Assembly (NCBI RefSeq): GCF_025137375.1
Contig: NZ_CP073720.1
Location: 1 to 64,000, forward strand
Origin: Dactylosporangium fulvum
Lineage (GTDB): Bacteria; Actinomycetota; Actinomycetes; Mycobacteriales; Micromonosporaceae
DNA length: 64,000 bases
Direction: 5' to 3'
Positions 29,291-36,588 of this stretch are shown here, piece by piece. Position 1 is the stretch's first letter. Every line of letters begins with the position of its first letter. The translations under genes and the position numbers were made by a program. Below the pieces are notes generated by a model. That model was not told the DNA's origin. It saw only the letters and a list, made by a program, of their open reading frames with translations, and made no database searches.

Positions 29291-29322
29291 GGTTAGGGGT
29301 TCGAGTCCCCTCGCTTCCACTC
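29291..29322. repeat. attR: attR: right 32-bp direct repeat
   Basis: Identical to 13400-13431. It carries only the 3' end of tRNA-Ala (T arm and acceptor strand) and is not a functional tRNA. Confidence 0.93.
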
Positions 29323-29462
29323 AATCCTCGCTCTGATCTGCGGCGTTCCGATCGCCAAGATCGACCGGTAACCCCGGGTAAAGTCAGGTCTGATCTTGCT
29401 TCCGTCGCGCGGCCATCAGTGCGCCGCCGACCAGGCCGTGCACCTTGATCCGCTGTGGTACC

Positions 29463-29843
29463 TCAACTGGATCGAAGCGGCACAGCAGGCGGCCAATGCA
29501 GGTGGTCTTCGCGGCCTCCGTTGAGCCGAAGAACGACCGCCAGGTCAGCGGCGGTCTGCCGCGCCTCAATTCGATAAGTTTCGCTGGTCCATCCCTGATG
29601 CCATGGCCCACCCGGACCGGCTACGAAGATCAGCGCCTCCAGAGCGGACGCGGCAAGGTCTGGAACGGGTTCGGGCAGTATCGCGGTATGCGGCCCGTCG
29701 GATGCCTCGGCAAGAAGGGGATGCAGATACTCGCCGCCGGGCAAGGTGGCGGCCACGAGAGCTTTCCGCTCGCTCAAGGCCGGGGGCCCACCCCGCACCC
29801 CCCAATGCCGCGCTTCGCGTGGCAACGGCGCCGGATCAACCAA
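29463..29843 (-). CDS. Possible hypothetical protein, up to 126 aa
   Basis: The frame has GC-rich third positions and plausible content (LEALIFVAGPGGPWHQGW, then YRIEARQTAADLAVVLRLNG), but there is no good start codon (TTG at 29843 or internal GTG). A second minus frame continues the sense beyond it to 29384, which hints at a frameshifted remnant. It lies outside the mobile element next to a decayed acetyltransferase. Family unknown. Confidence 0.3.
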   Translation of the reverse strand: MVDPAPLPREARHWGVRGGPPALSERKALVAATLPGGEYLHPLLAEASDGPHTAILPEPVPDLAASALEALIFVAGPGGPWHQGWTSETYRIEARQTAADLAVVLRLNGGREDHLHWPPAVPLRSS

Positions 29844-29866
29844 CCGTTCGGTACGGCGTCTGATCG

Positions 29867-30250
29867 TCAGCTGTCTGTGGACAGGCGGGCGTGGAGATGC
29901 ATGTCGTGCCAGCCGTCGTCATGCAGGGCCTCGCTGCGTTTGGTGCCCTCGGCGGGGAAGTCGGCCTTGAGCGCGACCCGGCACGACGCCGGGTTGGCCG
30001 TCGAGTGGTTCAGTTCTACCCGGTGCAGGCCGAGCGTCGCGAAACACCACGATACGAAGGCGGTCAGCGCGCGTGGGGCCACGCCCCGGCCGCGGGAGGA
30101 CGGCAGCACCCAGTACGACACCTCGGCCGAACCCTCGGCCAGCGCGATCCGGCGCAGGCGGGCGATCCCCGAGGAGCGTGCGGTGCTCGTCGACGCGCGT
30201 GATCTCGACCCCGCCGAGGTTGAATATCTCGCCGGGGCGCGCACCATCAG
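29867..30250 (-). pseudogene. GNAT acetyltransferase remnant
   Basis: The C-terminal half of a RimJ/RimL-like GNAT domain is clear: AEVSYWVLPSSRGRGVAPRA, with the acetyl-CoA loop RGRGVA, then HRVELNHSTANPASCRVA and DGWHDMHLHARL. The part just before is in another frame (GEIFNLGGVEITRVDEHRT), which suggests a frameshift near 30170-30190. The first strand-helix units of the fold are absent upstream. Most likely a truncated, frameshifted gene. Confidence 0.65.
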
Positions 30251-30507
30251 ATACGACATCAGCGACATCATGCTCCGGACGGGTCGTCGCTGTCGACGTG
30301 GCGTGCACATGGCAGCCCGACGGTGGCAATCCGCGACATCGCCGACTGCTCGATGCGATCACCAAAAGGATTCCAAAAGGAAACTCTCAGGGTTTCCGAC
30401 TGAACGTGATCAAGGAAATGCGGAGTGTACGCGCATCGCTCAAATCCGGCGTACGAATAGCCGAACGCGTGACCCACGATCGGCTTAACTAGGGAATATT
30501 GGTAGCC

Positions 30508-32214
30508 GTGAGAGGACGGCACCGGGCGACAGACCTGAGAAGCAACGGGTTCGTCGCCCTCGCAGCCGGCATGGTCCTGCCCCTCGTCGTGATCGGTGCC
30601 GTCTACAGCGGCTATCGAGTGATGTCGACGTCGGGCTGCTCGGGAACAGTGCGACTGTCGGTCGCGGCGAGCCCGGAGATCGCGCCGGCCATCAAGGACG
30701 CCGCAACCCGCTGGCTGAAGACGGAGCCGCGGGTCAACAACGAATGCGTGGCGGTCGACGTGGCGCCGGTCGCTTCGGCGGAGGTTGCCGCCGCGATCGC
30801 CGGTGAGCACGGCGTCAACATCCCCAGCCTCGGCCAGGCCGACGGCAAGACCCACGTCCCGCAGGTCTGGATCCCGGACTCCTCGATGTGGCTGCAGCGC
30901 ATGCGTGCCACACGCGAGGATCTCGTGCCGCAGGCCACGCCGTCGCTGGCCCGCAGCCCCATCGTCCTCGCCGTGCCCGAACCGACCGCCAAGTCGCTCG
31001 GCTGGCTGGAGAACAAGCTGACCTGGAAGCAGGTGCTCCAGCAGATCGTCGGGGACACCCGCATCACACCGGGCATCGTGGACCCCAACCGCGACTCGGT
31101 CGGTGTGTCGACGCTTGTGGCGATGGCCTCGGTGCGTGACCAGTTCGGCCCGGAGGGTGACTCGCTGACGGTCGGCGCGGTGAAGTCGCTGATGACCGGC
31201 AAGTCGGAGCAGCCGTCCGGGCTGATCGCCCGGTTCCCGCGTGACGCCGACCCGAGAACGCTGTCGACCGCGGTCACCCTGGCACCGCTGTCGGAGCAGG
31301 CGCTGCACGCCTACAACGCCGGCGGTCCGGCGGTACCGCTGATCGCCGTCTACCCTGATCCGGCGCCGATCGCGCTCGACTTCCCGTACGCGGCGATGCC
31401 GCGGCTGTCGCCGAACCGCGCCGCCGCGGCGGAGCAGTTCCGGTCGGTCCTGACCGGGTCCGAGTTCCGCAACCTGCTGGCCGCGCACCACCTGCGTGCC
31501 AACGACGGCTCGGTCGGCGTGGGCATGACCCTCGGGCCGAGCGCCGCGAGCGGCGGAGGGGTCACCCCGGTTCCCGATCCGGCGGTGATCAACAAGGCGT
31601 TGCAGATGTGGGTGGAGATCACCCAGCCGTCGCGGATGCTCGCGGTGATCGACACGTCGTCGGCGATGAAGGCTTCCGTGCCGTCGGCCGGCGGGCTGAC
31701 AAAGGGACAGGTCGCGGTCCAGGCCGCCCAGGGTGGTCTGGACCTGTTCCCCGACTCGTGGGCCGTCGGGCTGTGGTCGTTCTCCGTGGGCCATCGCGAG
31801 CTCGTCCCGATCGGCCCGCTGACCGCCCAGCGCGACCAGTTGCGCGGCGCGATCGGCGGGCTCAAGCCGGACACCAAGGGCGGCAGCGGGTTGTACGACA
31901 CGATCTTCGCCGCCTACCAGACGGTTCAACAGGGCTGGGATCCCGGCCGGGGCAACTCCGTCGTCGTCATCACGGGCGGGCGGAACAACAGCCCCGGCGG
32001 CATCTCGCTCGACTCGCTGGTCGGCTCGCTGCAGCAGGCGGAGAAGCCGGACCAGCCGGTGCAGATCATCATCATCGGCGTCGGCTCCGAGATGAACCAG
32101 GCGGAGATGCAGAAGGTCGTCGACGCGACCGGCGGCGCGGTCTTCATCGCCTCCGACCCCTCCAAGATCGGTGAGATCTTCATGCGGGCGCTCGCCCTGG
32201 ATGACGGGCGATAG
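30508..32214 (+). CDS. Solute-binding and von Willebrand A domain protein
   Basis: The 568-residue protein has a signal anchor (GFVALAAGMVLPLVVIGAVY) near residue 20, an extracellular periplasmic-binding-like domain (about 45-330) and a C-terminal VWA domain (about 365-565). The metal-binding loop reads LAVIDTSSAM, a DxSxA variant of the usual DxSxS. Such fusions are common in actinobacteria; their ligand is unknown. The start is GTG 30508 or TTG 30499 with AGGGA at 30491-30495, neither at ideal spacing. Probably anchored outside the membrane. Confidence 0.85.
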   Translation: MRGRHRATDLRSNGFVALAAGMVLPLVVIGAVYSGYRVMSTSGCSGTVRLSVAASPEIAPAIKDAATRWLKTEPRVNNECVAVDVAPVASAEVAAAIAGEHGVNIPSLGQADGKTHVPQVWIPDSSMWLQRMRATREDLVPQATPSLARSPIVLAVPEPTAKSLGWLENKLTWKQVLQQIVGDTRITPGIVDPNRDSVGVSTLVAMASVRDQFGPEGDSLTVGAVKSLMTGKSEQPSGLIARFPRDADPRTLSTAVTLAPLSEQALHAYNAGGPAVPLIAVYPDPAPIALDFPYAAMPRLSPNRAAAAEQFRSVLTGSEFRNLLAAHHLRANDGSVGVGMTLGPSAASGGGVTPVPDPAVINKALQMWVEITQPSRMLAVIDTSSAMKASVPSAGGLTKGQVAVQAAQGGLDLFPDSWAVGLWSFSVGHRELVPIGPLTAQRDQLRGAIGGLKPDTKGGSGLYDTIFAAYQTVQQGWDPGRGNSVVVITGGRNNSPGGISLDSLVGSLQQAEKPDQPVQIIIIGVGSEMNQAEMQKVVDATGGAVFIASDPSKIGEIFMRALALDDGR

Positions 32215-32223
32215 AACTGCAGC

Positions 32224-32757
32224 ATGAGCAAACTCGAGACCGTTGCTGCACTGTCCGCGCCCGACCTTCTCGCACCACCCGTCCTCGCCGCGCTGCGGCA
32301 GTGGAATGCTGCCGACCAGGTCCTGGTCGCGCCGATCGACGCGGCACTCGCGGACACGGCGGAGTTCTGTGCGGCCTACGACGTCGGTCTGGAGGAGTCG
32401 GCCAACTGCGTCGTGATCTCGGGCAAGCGCGAAGGTGAGGTCCGCTACGCGGCCTGCGTGGTCCTCGCCACCACGCGCGCCGACGTGAACGGCATCGGCC
32501 GCAAGCGGCTCGACGTGCGCAAGGCGAGCTTCGCGCCGATGGAGTCGGCGGTCAGTGAGACCGGCATGGAGTACGGCGGGATCACGCCGATCGGCCTGCC
32601 CGGCGGCTGGCCGGTGCTCGTCGACTCGCGGGTGCTGGATGTGCCGGAGGCGGTCGTCGGCAGCGGGTTGCGCCGCTCGAAGATCGTGTTGCCGGGTGCC
32701 CTGCTGGCGGAGTTGCCGGGTGCGTCAGTGGTCGAGGGCCTCGGCCGCGCCCTGTGA
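32224..32757 (+). CDS. YbaK/EbsC-family aminoacyl-tRNA deacylase
   Basis: This family hydrolyses mischarged aminoacyl-tRNAs (for example Cys-tRNA-Pro). The 177-residue protein shows the typical order: AEFCAAYDVGLEESANCVVI, then ACVVLATTRADVN, RLDVRKASFAPMESAV, GGITPIGLPGGWPVLVD, and GSGLRRSKIVLPGALL. It begins 9 bp after the preceding VWA gene. Its 3' end overlaps the convergent sufE gene by 33 bp, so the two messages would be antisense to each other at their ends. Confidence 0.88.
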   Translation: MSKLETVAALSAPDLLAPPVLAALRQWNAADQVLVAPIDAALADTAEFCAAYDVGLEESANCVVISGKREGEVRYAACVVLATTRADVNGIGRKRLDVRKASFAPMESAVSETGMEYGGITPIGLPGGWPVLVDSRVLDVPEAVVGSGLRRSKIVLPGALLAELPGASVVEGLGRAL

Positions 32758-33180
32758 GGTCGCGTGCTCCGACACCTGGCGCTTGAGCCGGGTGAGCACG
32801 GCGGTGCCGCCGCGCACGCGCAGTGGGCTGATCACCGCGGCGAGCCCCATCCGCTGGTAGATGTCGGCGGGCACGGCGAGCACCTCCTCGACCGTGGCCC
32901 CTTCGAGCCCCTCGCTGAGGATGCCGGCGAACGCCCTGGTCGTCGGCGCCTCGGGCGGGCAGTCGAAGAACAGGTCGACGGTGCCCTGCGGGGTCACGTC
33001 CGCCTTGAGGAAGAACGGCGTCTGGCACTCCGGCACCGGCTCCATCCCGGTGTGCCCCGCGAGCTCGGGCGGCAGCGGCCGGACCGCGTCCGCATACTCG
33101 AGCAGCATCTCCAGCACCACGTCACGCGGTGCCGAGGCGAACTCGTCGATGATCGCGGTGAGCTTGTCCGGCATGTCCAC
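32725..33180 (-). CDS. SufE-family sulfur acceptor protein
   Basis: SufE proteins take sulfur from a cysteine desulfurase or rhodanese through one Cys. The 151-residue protein has that residue at Cys52 in EPVPECQTPFF, and the later GLAAVISPLRVRGG matches the family. In many actinobacteria sufE is beside the rhodanese gene sseA; here sseA lies about 1.5 kb away. It overlaps ybaK tail-to-tail. Confidence 0.9.
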   Translation of the reverse strand: MDMPDKLTAIIDEFASAPRDVVLEMLLEYADAVRPLPPELAGHTGMEPVPECQTPFFLKADVTPQGTVDLFFDCPPEAPTTRAFAGILSEGLEGATVEEVLAVPADIYQRMGLAAVISPLRVRGGTAVLTRLKRQVSEHATSQGAAEALDH

Positions 33181-33213
33181 GGATCCAACGCTATCGCGCC
33201 GGCCTCGATACGC

Positions 33214-33291
33214 CGTTGATCATGCACTGGTAATGCCTGGCGAACCCAGGCAGACACGGAGTGTCGAGGCACCACAAGTGCATGATCAACG
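33214..33291. repeat. Complex palindromic element with TGATCATG ends
   Basis: Perfect 15-bp arms, CGTTGATCATGCACT (33214-33228) and AGTGCATGATCAACG (33277-33291), enclose two more hairpins: TGCCTGG/CCAGGCA (33234-33252) and GACAC/GTGTC (33253-33265). The arms continue with partial similarity inward. The structure resembles a multi-branch cruciform. It lies between the divergent-tail side of sufE and the CBS gene. A degenerate half copy may lie at 33791-33811. Confidence 0.8.
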
Positions 33292-33305
33292 CGGATCTGT
33301 GGGGG

Positions 33306-33731
33306 CTAGTTGTTGGGGGAGGCCTTGCTGATGCCGCCCAGGACGGATTCGGGGTCGATCTCCTCGGCCAGATCGCCGATCGACACGATGCCCACCAGGC
33401 CCTGGTTGTCGTCGCAGACCAGCACACGCCGCACGGCCTGGTCACGCATCAGCAGCGCCGCCGAGTGGATCGAGTCGTCCGGGCGTACCGTCACCAGCTC
33501 TTTCGAGACGATCTCGCCGATCGTCGTCGCGGCCGGGTCGCACCGTTCGGCGACGGCGCGGACCACGATGTCACGGTCGGTCACCACTCCGGTGAGCTCG
33601 GGGCCGTCCGCCACCACCACGTCGCCGATGTCCTGCTCACGCATGGTTCTGGCGGCTTCCGCCAGGGTGGTCTCACTCGGCAGGTAGACCACGTTGGTGG
33701 TCATGACCTCACGAACCGTCTGCATCGTCAT
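33306..33731 (-). CDS. Tandem CBS-domain protein
   Basis: The 141-residue protein consists of two CBS motifs (about 8-60 and 74-130), with VREVMTTNVVYLP starting the first and SKELVTVRPDDSIHSAALLM starting the second. Stand-alone CBS pairs bind adenosine nucleotides and act as energy or stress sensors. ATG 33731 starts the frame; the intergenic region to the divergent GDSL gene is about 170 bp and may hold both promoters. Confidence 0.88.
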   Translation of the reverse strand: MTMQTVREVMTTNVVYLPSETTLAEAARTMREQDIGDVVVADGPELTGVVTDRDIVVRAVAERCDPAATTIGEIVSKELVTVRPDDSIHSAALLMRDQAVRRVLVCDDNQGLVGIVSIGDLAEEIDPESVLGGISKASPNN

Positions 33732-33900
33732 GGTTTGAACCTCCCAAGTGGTGGATGAGGTCGTGTTACCCAGGGTGAAAGATGCCTAACGATCATGAAA
33801 TGTGAGTGCCTGGTGTGGTGTGCGGCAAAGTCGCTTCCACCGCACCGGGCGCCCTGACAGGATGCGAACCGGGGACGAACACACGGGGAGGTATTCCAGG

Positions 33901-34674
33901 GTGGCGGGGTGGACGAGTTTCGTAGCGGTCGGTGACAGTTTTACGGAAGGGCTCGACGACCCACGGTCGGACGGGCAGGGGTATCGCGGCTGGGCCGATC
34001 TCGTCGCCGGCGTGCTCGCGGCCCGGACCGACGACTTCCGGTATGCGAACCTGGCCGTCCGCGGCCGGCTGTTCGACAACATCGTCGCTGAGCAGGTGCC
34101 GCTTGCCGTCGCGATGAAGCCCGACCTCGTCAGCTTCGCCGGCGGCGGCAACGACGCGCTGCGCCGCTCGTTCGAGCCCGACGCCCTGGTGGCGCGATTC
34201 GACAGGACGATCGAGAAACTGCGCGGCACCGGCGCCGACGTGGTGCTGTTTCGCTGGGCGGACCTGACCGGCCGCATGCCCGGCGGGAAGATGCTCCGCC
34301 CGCGGGTCGACCTGCTCAACACCGCGATCGAGGAGGTCGGCGCGAAGCACGGCGCCCACGTGGTGAGCCTGTGGGACGACGCGGAGTTCACCAATTCGCG
34401 GCTGTGGAGCATCGACCGGCTGCACCTGTCACCGGCCGGGCACCGGCGGGTGGCGGCACACGTGCTCACCGAGCTCGGTGTCGAGTGCGACCCGGACTGG
34501 CTGGCCGCACCGCCGCCGCCGGAGGAGCTGTCGTGGGTGTCGCGCAAGGCCGCCGACGCGAAGTGGGCGACCCAGCACCTGGCGCCCTGGGTGAAGCGGC
34601 GGCTGACCGGCAAGTCGTCGGGCGACATGGTGACCGCGAAGCGCCCTGAGCTGGCTCCGCTCCGCGACGCCTAG
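33901..34674 (+). CDS. SGNH/GDSL-family hydrolase
   Basis: The 257-residue protein has the family blocks: VGDSFTEG with the catalytic Ser near residue 13, [10 protein letters not shown] with the block III Asn, and [11 protein letters not shown] with the catalytic Asp and His. The substrate (ester or lipid) cannot be told. GTG 33901 is used because GGGGAGG lies 11-17 bp upstream and the N terminus fits. No signal peptide, so it is likely intracellular. sseA follows 20 bp later. Confidence 0.9.
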   Translation: MAGWTSFVAVGDSFTEGLDDPRSDGQGYRGWADLVAGVLAARTDDFRYANLAVRGRLFDNIVAEQVPLAVAMKPDLVSFAGGGNDALRRSFEPDALVARFDRTIEKLRGTGADVVLFRWADLTGRMPGGKMLRPRVDLLNTAIEEVGAKHGAHVVSLWDDAEFTNSRLWSIDRLHLSPAGHRRVAAHVLTELGVECDPDWLAAPPPPEELSWVSRKAADAKWATQHLAPWVKRRLTGKSSGDMVTAKRPELAPLRDA

Positions 34675-34694
34675 AGGGAGCTAGGGTCGGAATC

Positions 34695-35585
34695 ATGGCA
34701 GTTGCTAATGATCCAGCGCCCGAGCTGAGCGCATACGCGCACCCGGAACGGCTGGTCACCACGGCGTGGCTCGCCGAGCATCTCGACGACCCGGGGCTCG
34801 TCGTCGTCGAGTCCGACGAGGACGTGCTGCTCTACGGCACCGGACACATCCCCGGTGCGGTGAAGGTCGACTGGCACACCGAGCTCAACGACCAGACGAC
34901 CCGCGACTACCTCGACGCCGAGGGCTTTGCCGCGCTCTGCAGCGCCAAGGGCATCGGCCCCGATGACACCGTCGTGTTCTACGGCGACAACTTCAACTGG
35001 TGGGCCACCTACGCGCTGTGGGTCTTCGCCCTCTTCGGCCACCGCGACCTGCGCATCCTCGACGGCGGCCGGGCGAAGTGGATCGCCGAGGGGCGGCCGG
35101 TCACCCGCGAGGTGCCGCAGCGGAAGCCGACCGACTACCCGGCAGTGCCGCGCAACGACGAGGTGATCAGGGCGTTTCGCGACCAGGTCTCGCAGCACAT
35201 CAGGGACGGCCGGCCGCTCGTCGACGTGCGGTCCCCGGGTGAATACACGGGCGAGCTGCTGCACATGCCCGACTACCCGCAGGAGGGCGCGCTGCGTGGC
35301 GGCCACATCCCGGGTGCGGTGAACAAGCCCTGGAAGCAGGCGGCCCGCGACGACGGCTCGTTCAAGCCGGTCGACCAGCTGCGCAAGATCTACGCCGACG
35401 AGCTCGGCCTCGGTGCCGGTGACGACATCATCGCGTACTGCCGCATCGGCGAACGCTCGTCCCACACCTGGTTCGTGCTCACCCACCTGCTCGGCTACGA
35501 GCGCGTGCGCAACTACGACGGATCGTGGACGGAGTGGGGCAACCTCGTACGGGCGCCCGTCGTCAAGGGCAGTAACCCGAAGTAA
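34695..35585 (+). CDS. sseA: Thiosulfate sulfurtransferase (rhodanese) SseA
   Basis: The 296-residue protein has two rhodanese domains. The second carries the catalytic loop [13 protein letters not shown] with active Cys near 249. It transfers sulfur from thiosulfate to cyanide or thiol acceptors. [21 protein letters not shown] is the usual actinobacterial N terminus (shown here in part). Together with SufE nearby it suggests sulfur mobilisation. A strong bidirectional terminator follows. Confidence 0.92.
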   Translation: MAVANDPAPELSAYAHPERLVTTAWLAEHLDDPGLVVVESDEDVLLYGTGHIPGAVKVDWHTELNDQTTRDYLDAEGFAALCSAKGIGPDDTVVFYGDNFNWWATYALWVFALFGHRDLRILDGGRAKWIAEGRPVTREVPQRKPTDYPAVPRNDEVIRAFRDQVSQHIRDGRPLVDVRSPGEYTGELLHMPDYPQEGALRGGHIPGAVNKPWKQAARDDGSFKPVDQLRKIYADELGLGAGDDIIAYCRIGERSSHTWFVLTHLLGYERVRNYDGSWTEWGNLVRAPVVKGSNPK

Positions 35586-35592
35586 GGACGGA

Positions 35593-35623
35593 GTGAGCGG
35601 CGGTCGCGCGGGCCGCCGCTCAC
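35593..35623. terminator. Bidirectional terminator between sseA and the GH130 gene
   Basis: GTGAGCGGCGG (35593-35603) and CCGCCGCTCAC (35613-35623) are perfect 11-bp arms around a 9-base loop, with outer GGAC/GTCC able to extend the stem. It lies between two convergent genes. Confidence 0.85.
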
Positions 35624-35637
35624 CGTGTCCGTGGTCG

Positions 35638-36588
35638 CTACTCGCCCTCGGGTGGGAGCGAGATCAGGTAGTCGACGACCTCGGAGTACCGCGCGCTGGC
35701 CATCGCGACCGTCAGGTCCGCCGCGCCGTAGTACAGCCGCAGCTCGTCACGCGCCTCGTCGTGGACGAGGCCGGTGGGGAAGACGACGTTGGGCACGTCG
35801 CCGACCCGCTCGTAGTCGGCCTCCGGGCCGAGGACCCAGCTCGGTGTGCGCCGGATGACCTTCGTCGGGTCGTCGAGGTCGAGCATGACCAGGCCGACCC
35901 GGTAGATCGAGGTCGCCACCATCGCCTTGACGCCGTGGTAGACGGCGAGCCAGCCGTGCGGCGTCTCGACCGGGGGCGGCCCCATGCCGATCCGGGCCGC
36001 GTCCCACCAAGGGCCGGAGCGTGCCTGCATCACCGGCTCGGGGGTCGTCCACGAGCGCAGGTCCGTAGACTTCGACAGCCACACGTCGGCGCGCGCCGAC
36101 AGCACCGAGACCGGGCGGTGGAACAGCACGTAGTGCCCGTCGATCTTGCGGGGCAGCAGCGACGCGTTTTTGTCCTCGGGCGGCATCACGATCCCGAGCG
36201 ACTCGACGGACTGGAAGTCCTCGGTGCGGGCGAGCGCCACGCAGGGCCCGCCCGGCCCGTACGACGTATACGCGATGACGTATCCGCCCAGGTCCTCGAC
36301 GTAGGTGATCCGTGGGTCCTCCACTCCCCAGCAGCTGTGGGCGTCGGTCGGATCGTCGGCGATGAGCGGTTTGCCCTCGACGACCCAGTTGGTGCGCCCG
36401 TCTTTGCTCCGGGCGACGGTGAGGTGCGAGATGCCGCGGCGGTCCTCGATCCGGCAGAGCAGGACCGTGTCGCCGTTGTGCATGCACGCGCCAGGGTTGA
36501 ACACGCTGTTGATCGGATAGGGCCAATCCCCCGCACTCAGCAGGGGATTGGTCGCTTCTCGATGGAAGAGCTCCGCGTCAAAGTGCAT
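35638..36588 (-). CDS. GH130-family glycosidase or phosphorylase
   Basis: GH130 enzymes are five-bladed propellers that cleave or phosphorolyse beta-mannosides. The 316-residue protein has FNPGACMHNGD, CRIEDRRGISHL, WGVEDPRITYVE, and the C-terminal YYGAADLTVAMA, all family-typical. ATG 36588 overlaps the 3' end of the upstream glycosyltransferase gene by 11 bp, so both are made together. A mannan- or mannoside-related path is likely (inference). Confidence 0.88.
   Translation of the reverse strand: MHFDAELFHREATNPLLSAGDWPYPINSVFNPGACMHNGDTVLLCRIEDRRGISHLTVARSKDGRTNWVVEGKPLIADDPTDAHSCWGVEDPRITYVEDLGGYVIAYTSYGPGGPCVALARTEDFQSVESLGIVMPPEDKNASLLPRKIDGHYVLFHRPVSVLSARADVWLSKSTDLRSWTTPEPVMQARSGPWWDAARIGMGPPPVETPHGWLAVYHGVKAMVATSIYRVGLVMLDLDDPTKVIRRTPSWVLGPEADYERVGDVPNVVFPTGLVHDEARDELRLYYGAADLTVAMASARYSEVVDYLISLPPEGE

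Larger units (their letters stand above)
13400..29322. mobile_element. Integrated AICE-type element (pSAM2-like) in tRNA-Ala
   Basis: A 15.9 kb element is bounded by perfect 32-bp direct repeats of the tRNA-Ala 3' end. The integrase and Xis lie next to the left end. The set Int, Xis, RepSA-type HUH initiator, DUF2637, TraB/FtsK translocase, Pra-like activator and GntR repressor defines actinomycete integrative and conjugative elements that replicate by rolling circle and move double-stranded DNA. No relaxase is seen, as expected. Backbone genes are intact, whereas cargo includes pseudogenes, so the element may still be mobile (inference). Confidence 0.93.

Noticed and set aside
29291..29322. 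A second tRNA-Ala gene at attR
   Set aside because: Only the T arm and 3' acceptor strand are present; there is no D arm, anticodon arm or 5' acceptor strand.
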